DNA from: Aldrovandia affinis
Taxonomy: Eukaryota; Chordata; Actinopteri; Notacanthiformes; Halosauridae
Direction: 5' to 3'
Assembly (NCBI GenBank): GCA_029706075.1
Contig: JAINUG010000322.1
Coordinates: 620,001 to 684,000, forward strand
DNA length: 64,000 bases
Positions within the stretch are counted from its first letter, which is position 1, and each line of letters opens with the position of its first letter. Shown here piece by piece: positions 27,653 through 40,200 of the stretch. The notes under the pieces were generated by a model that saw only the letters and a program-made list of their open reading frames with translations, did not search any database and was not told the DNA's origin. A program made the translations under genes and the position numbers.

Positions 27653-28410
27653 GCCGTGTCCATACTAATGCGGATACATTTAAAAACGCAGTTTTTGTGT
27701 CTAAATGTTTTCCGTCCACACTAGCGTTTTCACGACGTTTTCAAAAAGTTGGCCGTCCACACTGAAACACCAAAAACGCTTACATTTCTTTAATGGGCAA
27801 GCGCAAGAAACCTGAGGCAGCAACGGTGCAGGTTTACGCCATTCCCGCCAAACGTGTTTCCACCATTTCCGAAGCACTTTGTTTACAAGCATGAAGAAGC
27901 AGTGTTCTAGTAATTTAGTTAAGATTCTTAAGTAATTTAAGCCTCTCAAAATGTCCAAATCATGAGACAAACAGAAACAAAATCGCCGTTCCTTGTACGG
28001 TTTGTAACGCCATTGTCCTCGCAGAGTTCCGTTGCACAGCAGCTGTGAATATAAAGCGCTTTGTCTCTTACGTGGGAATGCTGCTTGTACATTATACAAA
28101 GCTATGTTTAACTCCAATAAAGCAATCAAATTAGATAGTAGAGAGAACAGCACTTGCACAACTTCGCCCGCCACGTTAAATGTTTTGGGTACAGCCCAGA
28201 TCACATGACAATCATACGTCTGTGTTTTCCAAACCCTCCGTCTTCCCCGTCTATACTACAACGTGAGACCGGCATTTTCACATTTTGGGAGAGTGTCTTC
28301 GAAAAGGTCAATTTTTGCTGGACGAAAATGCCGTCTTACTGTGGACGGAAGGCCAAAGCGGGGAAAAAAAGATGCGTTTTCAAATGTATCCGCATTAGTG
28401 TGGACATGGC
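27653..28410. mobile_element. MITE with ~40-bp inverted repeats and 5-bp CCAAG duplication
   Basis: The left end is GCCGTGTCCATACTAATGCG and the right end is the inverse of GCCATGTCCACACTAATGCG, with similarity extending through GGATACATTTGAAAACGCA. CCAAG lies directly outside both ends (27648-27652 and 28411-28415). The element is 758 bp with no coding capacity. It lies about 70 bases after the SARG stop, so it may be in the 3' UTR. Confidence 0.85.
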
Positions 28411-28415
28411 CCAAG

Positions 28416-29725
28416 TCTGTCTGGCTGTAGGCAAGAGGTATAGCCATTCACACCTCACAGCACAAACCGGTCTGATCGAAACGCAATGATGATATTTACA
28501 CAGGCTGTGTACACAACAGCCTGTGGAGCAAAGGCCTGCAGCCTGAGCTTCAGCCACAGGCTGTTACTCCACCCTGGAGGTTGACCATTCTCACGAGGAC
28601 ACCATCCTGTCACACCCTTCTCATTACTACTAAGATTTGACATTCACTCTAAGTACCAGGAGTTTTCAGAGACTGACCAAGTGAAGGAGATGGGCAGACT
28701 GTATACTGTGAATGAGATGCCTTTAATCTTGACGCCGCAGTCACTGTGTCTGCCGAGCCGCCTTCAATGAACAATGAGCGTGTGCTATTGTTTGATGTGG
28801 ACAGTATAGATATCTATACAAATGTACCATTTTTAATTTGTACATCTTAATTACAGGCTAAGGATAAATATAGCCATCTCTTATGGAAGTATCTTTGTAT
28901 AATATTTAAAATGGGAAAAAACTGTAGAAAATATCTTTATATTTGAACCTTATCACATTTATTTATTATGCAGAAATTCATTCGCAGAGCAATTTTTTAT
29001 ACAAAATTTTACCATAGCCATCAGAAATGTGTGATGTGTTTCTCTATTCTTTGCAGAGGTATGTAACATTTAAGTACCCATATTCACACTATGTGATTGG
29101 AAATGAAACCAGAACTACCATTCAAGTCACAATTCAAATGTTGTTTCCTGTCCTTATGATTTTAATCTAATATGTCTCGACCACAGACTGCTCTTTCATT
29201 GCTTGAAATGAATACTGGCACTAGCTCCGATTCCCTGTGAGTGGCTTAGTGATATCAATGAATTGAATAAAACATTGTTTCACACTCTGTTGTGCGCTTG
29301 GCTCAAAGAGTCGTCAAATTACCTTTCACCCCTATCAGACTTTGACTCTTAAATCATGCCTGTTTCATAAGCATGGCCTTCCACATTTTAATCATGTTGT
29401 TTTGTTACCTTTAAGTGGCTCCAGACAGAGAGTTAAAGTACTCTTCTGACAATGGCACCCTTGCACAATTTCCTGACATCAACTCTTAAGCTCTGTAATG
29501 CCAGCTCCACTCAAACTGATTGACTCAACAATAGAACTTCTCGGTTTACATATAATGTTCTCACAACGTTCCTGTCACAACTTTCACAATGATATCATGC
29601 AGTATAGGGGTCTGACTTCACCAGACCTGGTACTGAGGTTGAACACAGTAATGCTTCCCTGTGGTGCTGTTAGCCCCACTTCCGTTAGATCAACTGAACC
29701 CTCATTTTATTTGTTAGACCATTCC
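28416..29725. other. SARG downstream flank, nothing further seen
   Basis: Ordinary non-coding sequence. AATAAA-like signals occur, for example AATAAAAC near 29265, but none can be assigned. No gene-like frame. Confidence 0.45.
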
Positions 29726-29727
29726 AT

Positions 29728-30085
29728 CAACGGGCCTCCGATAGCGTAGCGGTCTAACGAGTGTGCGCTGCATATCACGGTCGTGGTTTGAAACCCGACT
29801 GTGCCAGACCGGCCCTGGCGGGGAGCCGATCGGGGGCGGCGTTTGGCTGTCCTCCCCAGGGGGAGGGGGGAGGGCGAGCCGGCACGATCTAGCTGAGAAG
29901 CGCGTACGGGTGTCTCAAGACCGTGGGTGGGTGAATTCCATCTCGAAGGAAGCGGAGTTTGCTGTACTCTGAGCAATAGCTTGCCTCGTAGAGATGGGCA
30001 GCGAGTTCGTGTGGGGAGGGCTAATCAAAATATCTAGAGGGTATAATTGGCCACTAAATTGAGAGAAAAACGGGAAAAATCGGAA
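29728..30085 (+). mobile_element. tRNA-derived SINE (family 1), plus strand
   Basis: Begins GGGCCTCCGATAGCGTAGCG with an A-box-like TAGCGTAGCGGTCTAA and B-box-like GGTTTGAAACCC. It has a GC-rich body with a G-run and the tail GGCCACTAAATTGAGAGAAA. Near-identical in layout to 51461-51828. Confidence 0.9.
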
Positions 30086-33000
30086 ACAAATTTAAATTCC
30101 ATCAACATGCAACACGCTGTTGCGCCACAGTTATCACGTTTACATGACGTCAACGAAATTTCGTTGTGGTGCTGAGTCATGCCTGTGTAAGAGAACAGTG
30201 TTTGCATAGCTGTTGTCCCTTATCTTTTCCCGCATATTCTTGATGCAATAAATGTTGGTCAAGTGAACCTGAACAGTTATGGGGAAATCAGGCCAGTATC
30301 TGTGTGAGATCTGAAAGAGGTTACAGTGGTAGAGGTTCCCTGAGTTAGCAAATTCAACCTGTGAACTAAAATGCAGCTGATGCAATATACTCAATGTCTT
30401 GTAATATTCCATTGATATAAATGTAATCCATTTTGAGAGCCTGCTAATGCCAAAGCACTCTTTATTTATTTTTAAGGTCAGCAAAAACACCAGCCGTTGC
30501 ACTTTCTATGTTGCACTAAAGGCTTTCTACACCTGAATGAAGTAGAGTGTAATTTATAATAGACATTGAAATTGAAAATGAATGCATGCGGGAATCCATG
30601 ACAACGACACAAAACTATTTATGGACTGCTGGCAGGAGCTGTCATTTGGAACCTGTCTGATGGTATTATGTATTTATGTCATTCAAAAATCCCCAGGTAT
30701 GGCAAAAACATTACATGACTTTAAAGGGAACATACATGCATTGTGTTTGTTATGTTTTTGTGGGGTTCTACAATATATGGAATTTAAAATGATCTGCTTT
30801 CTCATCTGGTGAATCCAACCCCCTAAAAGACGCACACACCCATAAAACATTTCAGAGACATAATATGTCTCTCTATTCGAACTAATGCCCCAAAGACACA
30901 AAACGCACAAGCCCTTTATATTTGAGACACAAAGGTATTTTTCCTCCACAGCAAAATAAATGTTTTACATTGGAAAAACACACACCTGTAAAGCATTGCG
31001 TCAGAAAGTCTTTATAGGTAAGATTCCGATCATAGTCCATGTTCACTTCCCAGGCAACATATAACCAGGAGCTACATGTTATTTATGACAAGCAAAAGGA
31101 ATCTATGTTCTATGCAGTGGATAAGCACTTTTGAGCGTTTGGATAAGTTAATAAGTGTCAAATTATAGCCAGAAAAGTAAATTGGTAACAAGAATATGCA
31201 TTTGTTTTTATGCTGTACAGTCTTGTGATCTTCTTTAATATGTACTCAAGTAGTAAATTACACGACACTGCATTGTGAATATGATTTCTTGCCAAAGGGA
31301 TGAACGACCTGAATACACAAATATAACTATGAGACATATGTATCAATAAAACCTTTATTCACATCTGTATCAGGCTAGGACTGGTAAGGGGCAAGGCAAG
31401 TAAAGGAAATTACAGTAGCTATGGTATGTATGTTAATTTGGGATATATAAATAATAATTAAAATGCTGACATAAAATAGCAAACAATTTCAACTAACAGT
31501 TTAGGAAAGATCAGAGGGGACTTCAAAAACGGAATTAAACTTTGGATTCTCAGGCATTTTGCGAGTCTGTAGCCAAACATGTAAAAGAGAGGCATATTAA
31601 GAGTTCAAAACCAGGAGCCTGAGATTGTGTCTAGAGTTCCAGCACTGCTGCTTTAGTTTGAAAGCCTCTGCATATTGGGTTACCTCAGTCGAGCTCAGTG
31701 AGGGTCGTATTGAGTCGTGTCGTGTATCTTTCCATGATGACCTTCACAGGTTCTGTTCCTGACATTCCTTTTCATACTGACGAAACCTGAGGCTCTACTG
31801 TACGCGAGGGTAACACGGGGCCTGTCAACACACTGCAGAACGTGGTCAAGATGGCACTGTTTTCGCCAGTGCCGTTTGGATAGATGTGTCTGATACAAAA
31901 CTGGTCAAACCTGATTATGGGATCTCTCACATTACATTTCAGACGCTTTCCTAATGTTCCTGCAACACTGCAACAAAATCATGCAGGATGTGGGCTTTGT
32001 CATATTATGACTATATATTGACCATTGTGTGTTGTTGTGTCAGATTTGTTTTCATTTATATATATATAATAAGAAAGAAAATTAATTTTATGAAGAACAA
32101 AACAGACAAACTCTTTTAAACTGGAGAAGGATAAGGAAGCAATTTGGGGTGTGCCTTTACAATACAGACACCCTAAATGGGAACCTACTTGAAGCTCAAA
32201 TGAGTCAGTGGGTTGCTAGCTCCTCTTCATTTATCGGTCAGTGAATATTCAAGATTGTAGAGTTTACTTTGGTTTGCATCCAAGGTCGTCGGCCTAACCT
32301 CCACAGAACTGAAAGTGCCCTCTTTTCCGGAACAAACCTAGATCGCCCTCTAGTGGTGCTGGTCTGTAGAAAATAATGCATAATCCTAAATAACCACTAT
32401 TTGAATCAGCCACATATGACATATTTCCCCTCTTAAACAAATATAATTTATTTAGGGCTTGAAGTTCATTATTAGGCTGTTAAATAAAACCATTGCACCA
32501 GTACCAGACATTCCTTATTTTATCACCACTTCTTCTCAAAATAAGTATTTTGAAGTACTACCTGTATAGCTAAGATGGGAGAATTAAGTTAAGACTTTGC
32601 TACTTTGTGTTGTATCTTACCTTCGGTCTACTTTACATTGAGACGATTTTAAAGCATGCCATACACCAAAGCAGTGCAGTCTTGGCCTAATTCAAGTCAA
32701 TATGTTGGACAAAATTCTAGAGCTGAATTAGGAGGATTTGTGGTACGAGGGTACAAGCGAAAGAAATGTTAGAAACAAACAACAGTGGACTTTACAATTA
32801 ATGGGAAGGATTGGGGAAATAAATGCGAAATATATTACTATAAGTTACATTTATTGCTGATCAATAACACAATTGCTATAATATTGCGTTGCTTTACGTT
32901 ACGGTTTAACAACAGATGTCGTCGAATCTGGAATTCTGTATCGAATGGTTTAGGTACACAAAATGCAAAAATTAAGACTACAATAATGTAGCCTATAGAT

Positions 33001-33650
33001 GATTTTATACAGCAATTTAACATCTCAGTAACCATATACCATCACGTGTAGGCCTACGTCCCGTTGCCATGGAGAGAAAATGCCAGCAAAATTTAAACGC
33101 ATGCACTGCTCAACAGAGAAGTTTCCGGTCTGCTTTCAAACGGAACTTTCCTTTTGAGTAAAGCATCTATAGAATCGAGACTGGGACGCGTGATTCAATT
33201 GACAACATTCAGAAACTGCAACATCCTATATTCAAAAACAGTTTTATGAAACATTTTACGAAACCTTTCTATCGCGTTTTGTACAATGAATGAAGCGAAT
33301 GAACTGATATAGTAAAAAGTAGGAGGGGCTACACAGTTTGTTTTGGTTCAATTTTGTGGGAACAGACCATCTGCAATTTAAATAGGGGGAATTGACACTG
33401 AAGTCAATCTATAAAACATAACTTAAAAAAACTATAAAATCACAGTAATGAAAATATAAACTATGTGTGCATATGTTACCATAATTGTCACAGGATCAAT
33501 AAATAATGGAATTTTCCTAAATGGTAAATATTAAAATCTACTACATAAACTGACGAAATTACCCATTTATGTTTTGGTTTGTTCCATTTTTAAATTTGAA
33601 CGGCATGCAGCTTTGTGATGTCAATCACAAGTACAGAACTATCTTGAAGG
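30086..33650. other. Intergenic, no feature seen
   Basis: AT-rich sequence with only short frames lacking recognisable content. A half-match to an RFX X-box (GTTGCCATGG) lies at about 33063, roughly 1.2 kb upstream of TCP11. Confidence 0.5.
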
Positions 33651-33654
33651 TAAA

Positions 33655-33918
33655 GGTAATTCGGTTAACTCGGTTAATGTTTTTACGATTGTCATCATAC
33701 GAGAAGAAAGGTGCAGGTAAGACGATGTTACTGGGTTTTTGATGTTAATGGTGAGATCATTTCATATTTAGTCGACTCCCATAATACGAGTAACGGTAAT
33801 TAGGTTAACTCTGTATGTTTTGACGATTGTCATAATACGAGAAGAAAAGTGCAGGTAAGACGATGTTACTGGGTTTTTTATGTTAATGGTGAGATAAGTT
33901 CATATTTAGTCGACTCTG
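33655..33918. repeat. ~130-140-bp tandem duplication upstream of TCP11
   Basis: Copy 1 at 33655-33794 and copy 2 at 33795-33918 share long blocks, including ACGATGTTACTGGGTTTTT and TTCATATTTAGTCGACTC, with a few substitutions and small indels. Both copies keep GTGCAGGTAAGACG, a strong splice-donor sequence (GT at 33717 and 33855). Confidence 0.9.
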
Positions 33919-34033
33919 TAATATGGATGCACGTTACTTACTAGAACACTTCAAAACAATGTGTCATTCAATTTTATATTAGATTAATATGAGATACAGA
34001 TTTAAAGGAAAAAGTTAACATACGAATGCTCTT

Positions 34034-34046
34034 GTTGCTAGGCAAT
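34034..34046 (+). promoter_or_regulatory. tcp11: RFX-type X-box upstream of TCP11
   Basis: GTTGCTAGGCAAT matches the palindromic X-box (GTTGCY-N-RGCAAC type) except for the last base. It lies about 216 bp upstream of the predicted TCP11 start codon. RFX factors control ciliary and spermatid genes, and TCP11 is a sperm gene, so this is a plausible functional site. Confidence 0.5.
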
Positions 34047-34261
34047 AGGTAAAACGTGAAACGTTCTTATGTATAATAAAATCCAATGGCTATATGGGAC
34101 TTTAAAGCTTGATACCTCAAAACTGCAGACCTATAACCTTCAGATGGATGTCTGCAATTATAGCGCACTCCATACCTAGCAAAGGTATTCTGTTGTATAT
34201 CTTGACATCAATGTTGCATTTTTGAATGACTGTTTTGTTGATCTTGGTCAAGTGATCGGCC

Positions 34262-37200
34262 ATGCCGAACGTAAACAACGCTGATGGCAGCACGCCCCCT
34301 GACGGACCAAACATCCCGGACCCGCCAAGTGGTAATCACTTAAGACTACAGTAGCTGTTTAATCTTTTGTGGCGATGAACATTTTGGTTGTATTTTATTT
34401 AAAATAATTATTTCAGGTGTGAATAATTGTGACACATATACATTTATTATCTGAGCAACTGTATTAGTATAAAATAATATAATTTACATATTTTTTGATA
34501 CAAGGCACAGAGGGATACAGTATAGCTTATTACCTGTATTGTTTATTTTATACAGCCTTCCTTGCTAATTTTTTTATTTTGTTTCAGATTTTCTCCCATT
34601 TTCACCCAATTAGACCTGCTATTTGTATGTCAATCTCCCCTAGTAATTTGAGTTCGCTGCCATAGTCCTGTGACCGGTAGTGACGAAGGCAAAGTAACGC
34701 CTCCTGTGAGACAGCACTTGCCAAGCCGTCGACCATAACCCGGTACTACAGGGCCACTCTTATGCGCAGCGAACGTCATGTTGGCTTCCCTTCCCCCTCC
34801 CTGGGGCGGACAGGCAATTGCCGCCCCTGGTGGCACTCCCGGCCAGAGCTGACTCTGGTGAGACGGGGAATTGAACCCCGGTCTCCATGGCCAGCGTCGG
34901 ACGTTGTAGCCACTGGACCACGTGGGAGGCCCCTTGCTCATTTTTATCAAGGGTGTAAATATTTTTGGAGGGTACTGTATGTTTTGGAAAAATACATTTA
35001 TATCTTGATTTATCATAAAAGGTATTAAACCTTTCTCATCTGGATCTGTCCATATGTCTGTCCTCAGACATTTCCCCCAGACAGGCCTATCTGTTGGATA
35101 TGATGGAGATGGATCACTGTTTATCTAATATGGCCCTGGCCCACGAAATAGTGGTCAACAGAGACTTCTGCTTCAAAGAGAGCTCCCCTCCCAATGACAG
35201 GCCAGTAAAAAATGTCAATTTTGTTTTGCCACATGCCAACCGCCGTCTGTCAATGTCAATGCTGTTCACAGCTAATGGCATCAGTTTTTGAAGTTCCCTG
35301 TAGAATTTATAAATCGCTAGAGGAATTTGCGTTGAAGTGGTAATTTGTGGTTCTGTGTGGCTCAGTAGGTAGAGCACGGCGTTGGCAACGCTTAGGTTGT
35401 GGGTTAAATTCCCACTGGGACCACATGTACTGAAATGTATGCATTCACTACTGTAAGTCGCTTTGGTTAAAAGCGTCTGCTAAATGGCATATATTATTAT
35501 ATTATTATTATTATTAAGTGAGGGAATATATAGTGTGTATTTATTCATGTGTTAAAGTGGACATTATTTTAGTTTGAGTTTATAAATAGAAATATGTATT
35601 TATAGTATTTACAAAAGGATGGCCATGGATCATGGTTGAAGGGCCCAAACCAAAAACCTTCCTTTGAGAGCCCCACCCTCCCCAATAATAAAACTGATGT
35701 GGGCATACTGTTTGTGTTTTCTTTTTAGTTTGGAGGGTAGAGTAAAGGAAATCATTCACCGTGCATTCTGGGATAGCCTGCAGGCCCAGCTGTCACTCAG
35801 TCCTCCAGATTACACCAATGCAATTGCCCTCCTCCAGGAGGTGAAAGAGGTGGGTATTTAGCTATAGATGTTGCAATATCATTGCAGCTTACCAGAACAT
35901 CTGTGTTTTCCAACACATGTTTTCTCTGACCCTTTATTCCTCATAGAGGTCTTACTAATTTTGTAAATGTTTTCACCCATTTGGGTGTATTTTCTGCACA
36001 GCACTTTATCAAATTAAACATAACACTGTATCAAGTATTCTTTGAAACATATGCAATAGATACAGAATATGTCCAAATCAGTACATCTCCCTACATATTC
36101 TATCACATCACAGATGTTTATTAACCCTGGCCACAGAATAATTTCTTCCCTGTGGACCTCTTCAGTAGTGTATTTTTTCAGAGGGGTTTTATTTCATTAA
36201 TCTTTTTGGCTGTCAATCCTTTCAAGGATGACTTGCAGCACAGGCCATTCATTCGAGTCCAAATAGCAAATGAGTACAATATATTAACTGCAACATACAA
36301 TTGCCTTCAATGCCACATGAAGGTGTGTTATATAATTCATATACTGTATATCCTTCATTAACATGATCATATGATTGTAGCTGAATCTTGCTGTAACATT
36401 TAATCTGGTCTGGACCGATCAGATCCTGCTGTCTCTGCTCCTTCCTGTCCACACGCGTCTCCGAGCCCAGCTGGAGGAGGTCTTGGACCTGGTGCTGATC
36501 CGGCAGCAGGCTGAACACGGTACACTGGCCCTGAACCAACTCAGCAACTACATTGTCAGTACCATGGCCTCCCTGTGTGCCCCGATCCGTGACCCTGAAA
36601 TCCACAAACTGCGGGGTGTCTCTGATCCGGTGGACCTGCTGAGGTGAGGATGAGACGGGCCCAGACCACCACCCTGCTGAGCTCAGAGGAAAAGTGGTGA
36701 ACTCACATAAACAAGGGTTCCAGTGCTGGTTCTGGGCACGACTGTACTTTCCAGTTCTAGTATATCCTGGGTGCAGTGTAAAGTCCTGAAAGATGTGTTG
36801 AATGCAATACTGTATGTCACAGTCAGGTACTCTTCATCCAATCAAATCCTTTTCCCTGATTTTTATTGTCATAAATGCCCCCCTAAGTGCCTATTAAAAT
36901 AAGGTGAGGAAATACATAAAGTTAATGCTTGGCTAGGCAGTATTCTGTAAGCTGACCCTCCTGTGATGCTCTTGTCCCCTCACCCAGAGAGATCATGCAG
37001 GTCCTGAACCTGATGAAGATGGACATGGTCAATTTCACCGTACAGAACCTGAGGCCACACCTGATTCATCAGGCTGTCCAATACGAACGCACCAAGTTCG
37101 AGGAGCTCCTGAACAGGCAGCCAGGTGAGCACAGGGATTCCGGAGAGTCAGTGAAATGATACCACACTTAACGCTGAAAGTACTGTCTCTAACGTTGAAG

Positions 37201-40200
37201 CTGAAACATTCTAATTTTATGTATTTTATGAATATTCATGAGGGCCACAACCAATGACAATAAAGTGGCAATGGACATGGATGAATGTTCATAAACTGTA
37301 ATACAGCACCATGAACTACTGTTACTAACCAGAACCTCCAGTAGTTAGGAAGTAGGAATGCACGATGGAAGGAACACAGAAGCTGATTATTTGGTAAATC
37401 TCAAGAATCTCTGGCAATACCTTTTGAGGCGTTGCAGATCCTACTGCATCTCTGTGCCATGGCTGTGCTCGCTGCTTTATTTACAACCATGCTAACTGGC
37501 TGCTTCATCTCTCAGTCCTCGTTTTAAATGGAAAAACTAGGATCAGTCATAATTCTCTTGGAATGAAATTGGTATGAGGCTGCTCATATAAAGGTCCTCA
37601 AATATTTCAACATGTAAGTGTAAGAATGAAGTGCATTTAAAATACTGATTAACCTTAACCTATATATTGTATTTGAACCAAATTATATTTTCCAGCTTCC
37701 CTGGACAATACCACTGCCTGGCTGCAGGGGGCAGTGTCGGAAGCTGTCCTAGCTGACTCCAGCTGTGAGAGTCTAGAGCAGGGCGAGTCCATATCCATGA
37801 GAGGCTCACTCCGCACCCACGGCCCAATCAGCCCCAGTGCCATGCTGAACCAGGCCTACGTCCGCCTACTGCGTTGGGATCCTGACAACCAGCTCTACCC
37901 TGAGGTACAGCAGGGGGAGCCATGGGGCATATCAGTGACCCATCTGCACTACTGAAATGAACTTTGCCTCTGTATATCTGTCATAGGCCACACAGATGAT
38001 GAAACAGTTGTCAATATCTTTTTAACACTAAATGTGCTAAAACAACTCACCACTTGCTGCATCACTCACCTCTCTTTCCTCTGTCCTCTCCCAGTCAGTT
38101 CTGATGGACCGGGCCCGTTTGGAGGCACTGGCACAGAAACTGCACCTGCTGGTGCTGGAGGCGTCAGCACTGCTGGTGACCAGCTTGCATTATGGGGGCG
38201 CTGTGTTCTTAGTGCCAGGGTTTGTAGGTAACCTCAAACAGACCATTACTGCCCTACTCCAAGGCAGTCACCAAAGGTAAGATGAAGTGTTGAACTCTGG
38301 CAGGGGCAGGGCAGTCTGGGTTAGGGCTGACTCCATTTAGTCGACTGGTCAATTGTTTGGTCAATGGGCTGTCGGTCGACCGAGATTTGTTTTGATTGAG
38401 CAGTCGCCCGAAAAAACAATAATAATAATTCTCCACGCAGCATGAGACACCTAGATTCGCGCCACAGTTCGGTGCGCTTGTCAGTAGAATAATCCATTCT
38501 GGATGCTGTGGGTATGGCAGTGACAATCCTTCACTCTTAACATAGCTAGGCCTATATATGTTCTCTTTAAATTATATTAGGCAGTTAAGGTAATAGTAAT
38601 GTTGTGAATAATTCTGCAAAACTAATACAAGTAACGTTTTATAATAAATGTGTTTTGCTAATTGTATGGTATATATTTATAACTAACATGCGTAACACCC
38701 TCTTTCATGGAGCCTATATTGTATCCTTCTTGTTTTAGGCACGCGAATGTGCATTTAAATTGTAGCCTAAGATTTGCCTACAGTTAAGATTAGTGATATA
38801 GGCATACTTTAATTACTCATTTCGATATAACCTAAGAACATGTCAAAGAAAAAATCTGGAGAGCATTTCGTTTTAGTCGCGGACGATCCAAAAAAAGTGG
38901 AATGTAAACTTTTCAAGCGCGTTTTCCAAGGCAGGGTTTATCGTTAATAAAACGAGGAGCAGCCTTTTGCCAAAAAATGTGGACAAGCTAGTGTTCCTGT
39001 TCCATAACATGAAACAACTGGGGAAGTAGGATGGTCTCTGACTCGAGTAAGTTATTTTCGATAGGCTATAGCCACTTTATGTTCAGCTTTAGGCTACAAT
39101 TTAAGACATTAGGCTGTGTGATCATTCGTTTGTTAGCTTTTTTTTTTTTGCAAAACAGATTTTAAATCCCAATGAGACCAACCTGGTTAATTAAATAAAA
39201 CAGCCTACGCATTAGAATGTGTTATGGTTGTGGTCAAATAAAAGCATCAGCCTATTATGTGGCCATACCGCAACTTAAGAAGCGCAACGGCAGAATCTGC
39301 AAGGGCAGCATGAGGAGGCTCGGAACAGAGTTTTTTTTCTTTCTTTCAGGTAATCTTGAACCCCGGCTCCATAAAGTCATTAGCCTATTGTTACTCATTT
39401 GTGTCATTCACTTAAGAAAGTTATAAAACATGAGACAAGCGCAGTGTGCATATAGTTGTATTTATTAAAACAAATAGGGTGTGTCATATATATATATATT
39501 TTTTTTTTTTTACGCTTCGACCAATCGGAAAAAACGGACGACTGTTGGTCGACCAAGATTCGTTTTAGTCGGGGACAGCCCTAGTCTGGGTGCAGGTAAT
39601 GTACATAAGTACAAAGTGCAAAACTTGGAAATGGCTTTACTTTGGCCTTATGCTGGGGTCGGCAATCCCAATGCGATATCTAAGACAGCTAGACAGCTCC
39701 TGGCTGTGTCTGAAACCAGTCCCTCCACCCTTCCCATAGCCTTATGCCTTGGTTTTACGTGCGCACATTTGAGTCCACCGTGGCGAGGATGCCCTAAACC
39801 TTAAAGCTTAGGGAGAGCATTTCAGTGAGGGTCTAGGGACTTTCTTGGTCTTCAAATACCCACTTCTATTGAGCCAGCAACTTTTCTGCCTGCAGAGCAA
39901 GGAATATCTTACAGTGCTTAACATTACTATGTATGTGGCACAGGAGCAATTGATAGAGATGGCTTTCAGTCAGCAGCTGATCGACACACAGAACAACAAG
40001 GGATTCTGGGAACATGTCCTGTTGGATTTGGAGGATGGTGACTGAAAATCTTCTCTGGTGTGCTCAGGGATTTTGACCAGCAGGGGGCACTACTGGCACT
40101 TGGGGAGCAGCTGCAGAAGCAGGTGGGCGAGGCTCTGAGTGCCCAGGGAAGGGTGGTCCCATCCCCGGAGGTTGACAGCTTGCTGAAGGGTCAGATCGAA

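Noticed and set aside
29728-30085. A true tRNA gene at the A/B-box sequences of the SINEs
   Set aside because: The boxes sit in longer repeated units with non-tRNA bodies and shared tails, in several copies, and no full cloverleaf could be drawn.
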